Assembly (NCBI RefSeq): GCF_039541955.1
Contig: NZ_BAABHF010000025.1
Span: forward strand, 310,001-374,000
Reading direction: 5' to 3'
DNA length: 64,000 nt
DNA from: Actinoallomurus oryzae
Lineage (GTDB): Bacteria > Actinomycetota > Actinomycetes > Streptosporangiales > Streptosporangiaceae
The notes below the pieces were generated by a model. It was not told the DNA's origin and searched no databases. It was given only the letters and a program-made list of their open reading frames with translations. Of the stretch, positions 62,662-64,000 are shown in pieces. Positions within the stretch are counted from its first letter, which is position 1, and the number at the start of each line of letters is the position of its first letter. A program made the translations under genes and the position numbers.

Positions 62662-62729
62662 CGGAACCCCTCACCCGTCGGGAGCGGCGCCTGGACGCCG
62701 TGCGGAGGGCAGGGGGTTCCGGGCGGTCT
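62662..62729 (+). terminator. large inverted repeat after the SRPBCC gene
   Basis: Arms CCGGAACCCC and GGGGTTCCGG with about 45 bases between them, plus smaller GGCG/CGCC stems inside. It may act as a terminator. No T tract. Confidence 0.4.
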
Positions 62730-62881
62730 CCGAGAGCGGGCCCGGACCCCCGGGCGGTCGATCGGGCCCGCGGGCGGGACGACCTCCCGACGCACGTCGG
62801 CGACCCCGCGGAGGCGGGCCCGGGCCGGGCCCGCGCGGGCCGGATCATCCGCCACGCTGTGCTAGCCTTTTAACGCGTTCT

Positions 62882-62955
62882 CGGGACGTAGCGCAGCTTG
62901 GTAGCGCATTTGACTGGGGGTCAAAGGGTCGTGGGTTCGAATCCCGCCGTCCCGA
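62882..62955 (+). tRNA. tRNA-Pro (GGG)
   Basis: 74-nt cloverleaf. Acceptor CGGGACG/CGTCCCG, D-arm GCGC/GCGC with GG in the loop, anticodon arm TTTGA-CTGGGGG-TCAAA giving GGG for codon CCC, T-arm GTGGG-TTCGAAT-CCCGC (G-C and G-U pairs), discriminator A. The upstream TAGCCT may be its -10. Confidence 0.93.
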
Positions 62956-63019
62956 CCGAGATCCATGATCATCGGCGATCATGACGAGTGGTCGCCGGAT
63001 GATCGGTTGAGTGACTCAG

Positions 63020-63060
63020 CGGAGGGGCCGTCGGTTTTCCGGCGGCCCCTCCGGCGTTTT
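63020..63060 (+). terminator. intrinsic terminator after tRNA-Pro
   Basis: 15-bp stem with one G-U pair (63020-63034, 63039-63053), TTTT loop and GCGTTTT tail. Confidence 0.85.
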
Positions 63061-63071
63061 CGTTCCTCGTC

Positions 63072-64000
63072 TCAGCCGAGGTCCCACAGGCGTACGGCGG
63101 CGTCGTCTCCGGCCGTGGCGAGGGTGCGGCCGTCCGGGCTGAAGGCGATCGCCTCGACCGTACGGGTGCGCGCGTCCAGCCGGGTGGTGACGGTGCGGCC
63201 GCGGACGTTCCACAGCAGTACCGTCTCGTCGCTCGCGCAGGCCAGGGTGCGGCCGTCCGGGCTGAACACCACGGCGTTCACGCGGCCCGCGAGCCGGGGC
63301 ACCGTGGCCGTCAGCCGGTGCCCGCGGACGTCCCACAGGCGTACGGTGCGGTCGTCTCCGCCCGTGGCGAGCGTCCGTCCGTCGGGGCTGAACGCCATTC
63401 CGCCGACGAGTGAGGTCAGCTTGGTGACCGTCGTGGGCCGGGGGTGCGCCGAGACGTCCCAGAGGCGTACGGCCCGGCTGCCCGCCGTGACCAGGATCCG
63501 CCCACGCGGGGCGAAGGTCGCGTTCAGCAGGTTCTCCCCGGAGTCCGGCAGCGAGCGGGTCGCGTGCCGGGTGCCGACGTCCCACAGGCGCACGGTGTCG
63601 CCGGAGGTCGCGAGGACGGCCCCGTCGGGGCTGAAGCTGAGCGTGCCGCTGCTCCGGACGTGTGTGTCGAGCGTCGCGACCGCACGGTGGGTGCCGGTGT
63701 TCCAGAGGGTGACGCGGCCGTCGTAGCCGCCGGTCGCGAGCGTGCGGCCGTCCGGGCTGAACACCGCGGCGGAGACCGGGTGCCCGTGCCCGGACAGCGT
63801 GGCGGAGGGGGCGGCGGACGGATGGCCGGTGGCGGTGTTCCACAGCCGTACGGTGTGGTCCTGGCCGGCCGCCGCGAGCGTACGCCCGTCGGGGCTGAAC
63901 GCCACGCCGAGCACCTCGCCGCCGGCGGGCAGCGTGGCGGTCAGGCGCGGATGCGGCACCGGCGTGCGGTACGACGCGGCGGGGCGGCGCCAGGGGTCGT
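63072..64000 (-). CDS. WD40-repeat protein, 5'-truncated by window edge
   Basis: The frame is open beyond 64000 (upstream residues read DPWRRPAASYRTP). The visible 300 or so residues contain seven WD40 repeats of the form FSPDGRTLATGGDDRTVRLWDV, enough for one complete propeller. It ends ...AVRLWDLG. In actinobacteria such proteins often carry an N-terminal kinase, NACHT or membrane domain, which would lie outside. A GTG at 63959 gives a shorter alternative. Function not assignable. Confidence 0.85.
   Translation of the reverse strand, partial: DPWRRPAASYRTPVPHPRLTATLPAGGEVLGVAFSPDGRTLAAAGQDHTVRLWNTATGHPSAAPSATLSGHGHPVSAAVFSPDGRTLATGGYDGRVTLWNTGTHRAVATLDTHVRSSGTLSFSPDGAVLATSGDTVRLWDVGTRHATRSLPDSGENLLNATFAPRGRILVTAGSRAVRLWDVSAHPRPTTVTKLTSLVGGMAFSPDGRTLATGGDDRTVRLWDVRGHRLTATVPRLAGRVNAVVFSPDGRTLACASDETVLLWNVRGRTVTTRLDARTRTVEAIAFSPDGRTLATAGDDAAVRLWDLG

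Noticed and set aside
62662..62729. IS element end or attachment site beside tRNA-Pro
   Set aside because: There is no integrase and no direct repeat of the tRNA 3' end in the window.
63016..63843. Alternative minus-strand frame overlapping the WD40 gene
   Set aside because: It is Arg/His/Pro-rich, a shadow of the repeated WD40 coding sequence.

Overview
The window is high-GC actinobacterial chromosome. Pointers to this are GTG/TTG starts, many ATGA/GTGA overlaps, an ANTAR regulator beside pyruvate kinase, a ParA-ScpA-ScpB-RluB-CMK-Der gene string, a conservon (histidine kinase, roadblock, DUF742, GTPase), and a proofreading-deficient PolA next to rpsA. Gene content and order fit a filamentous actinomycete (Streptomyces/Streptosporangiales type). 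I cannot name the genus from the sequence.

Layout. 1-9000: the end of glutamate synthase small subunit, a YceI protein, a secreted phosphoesterase/beta-propeller pair, a PfpI/DJ-1 protein preceded by odd tandem mini-ORFs, pyruvate kinase, a decayed LAGLIDADG-like gene, a tRNA-Leu(CAA) and an ANTAR response regulator. 8983-13895: a complete five-gene branched-chain amino acid (Liv) ABC transporter, with a hairpin between the binding protein and the permease and a small assembly gap in its terminator. 14000-27700: housekeeping genes (thioesterase, polA, polysaccharide deacetylase, rpsA, a membrane/EEP fusion, an acetyltransferase, coaE, a GDPD esterase, uvrB). 27700-36200: accessory metabolism and transport (TetR/MFS pair, cold-shock protein, enoyl-CoA hydratase-like protein, and an operon of thiolase-like protein, DUF35 protein and nitronate monooxygenase, then proline iminopeptidase). 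36200-37535: a solo TnpB insertion element. 37700-52650: a long repeat-built coiled-coil protein and the conserved pyrG-NUDIX-xerD-parA-scpA-scpB-rluB-aroH-tyrA and cmk-der block, interrupted by a GntR/MFS pair.

52680-60821 is all on the minus strand. A predicted diterpenoid cluster (P450, class I terpene synthase, class II diterpene cyclase) runs directly into a four-gene conservon. The intergenic region upstream of the P450 carries six copies of the heptamer GTTTCGG/CCGAAAC, arranged partly as inverted repeats. No prenyl diphosphate synthase is present. The window ends with an ArsR-SRPBCC operon, tRNA-Pro(GGG) and part of a WD40 propeller protein.

Two things stand out as possibly undescribed. 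One is a 68-69 bp module found at four loci. It begins with a start codon, encodes a 23-residue MSERSER-type peptide, and ends with a Shine-Dalgarno plus the next start codon, so it acts like a translational relay between genes. The other is the terpene-plus-conservon locus with its heptamer operator array.
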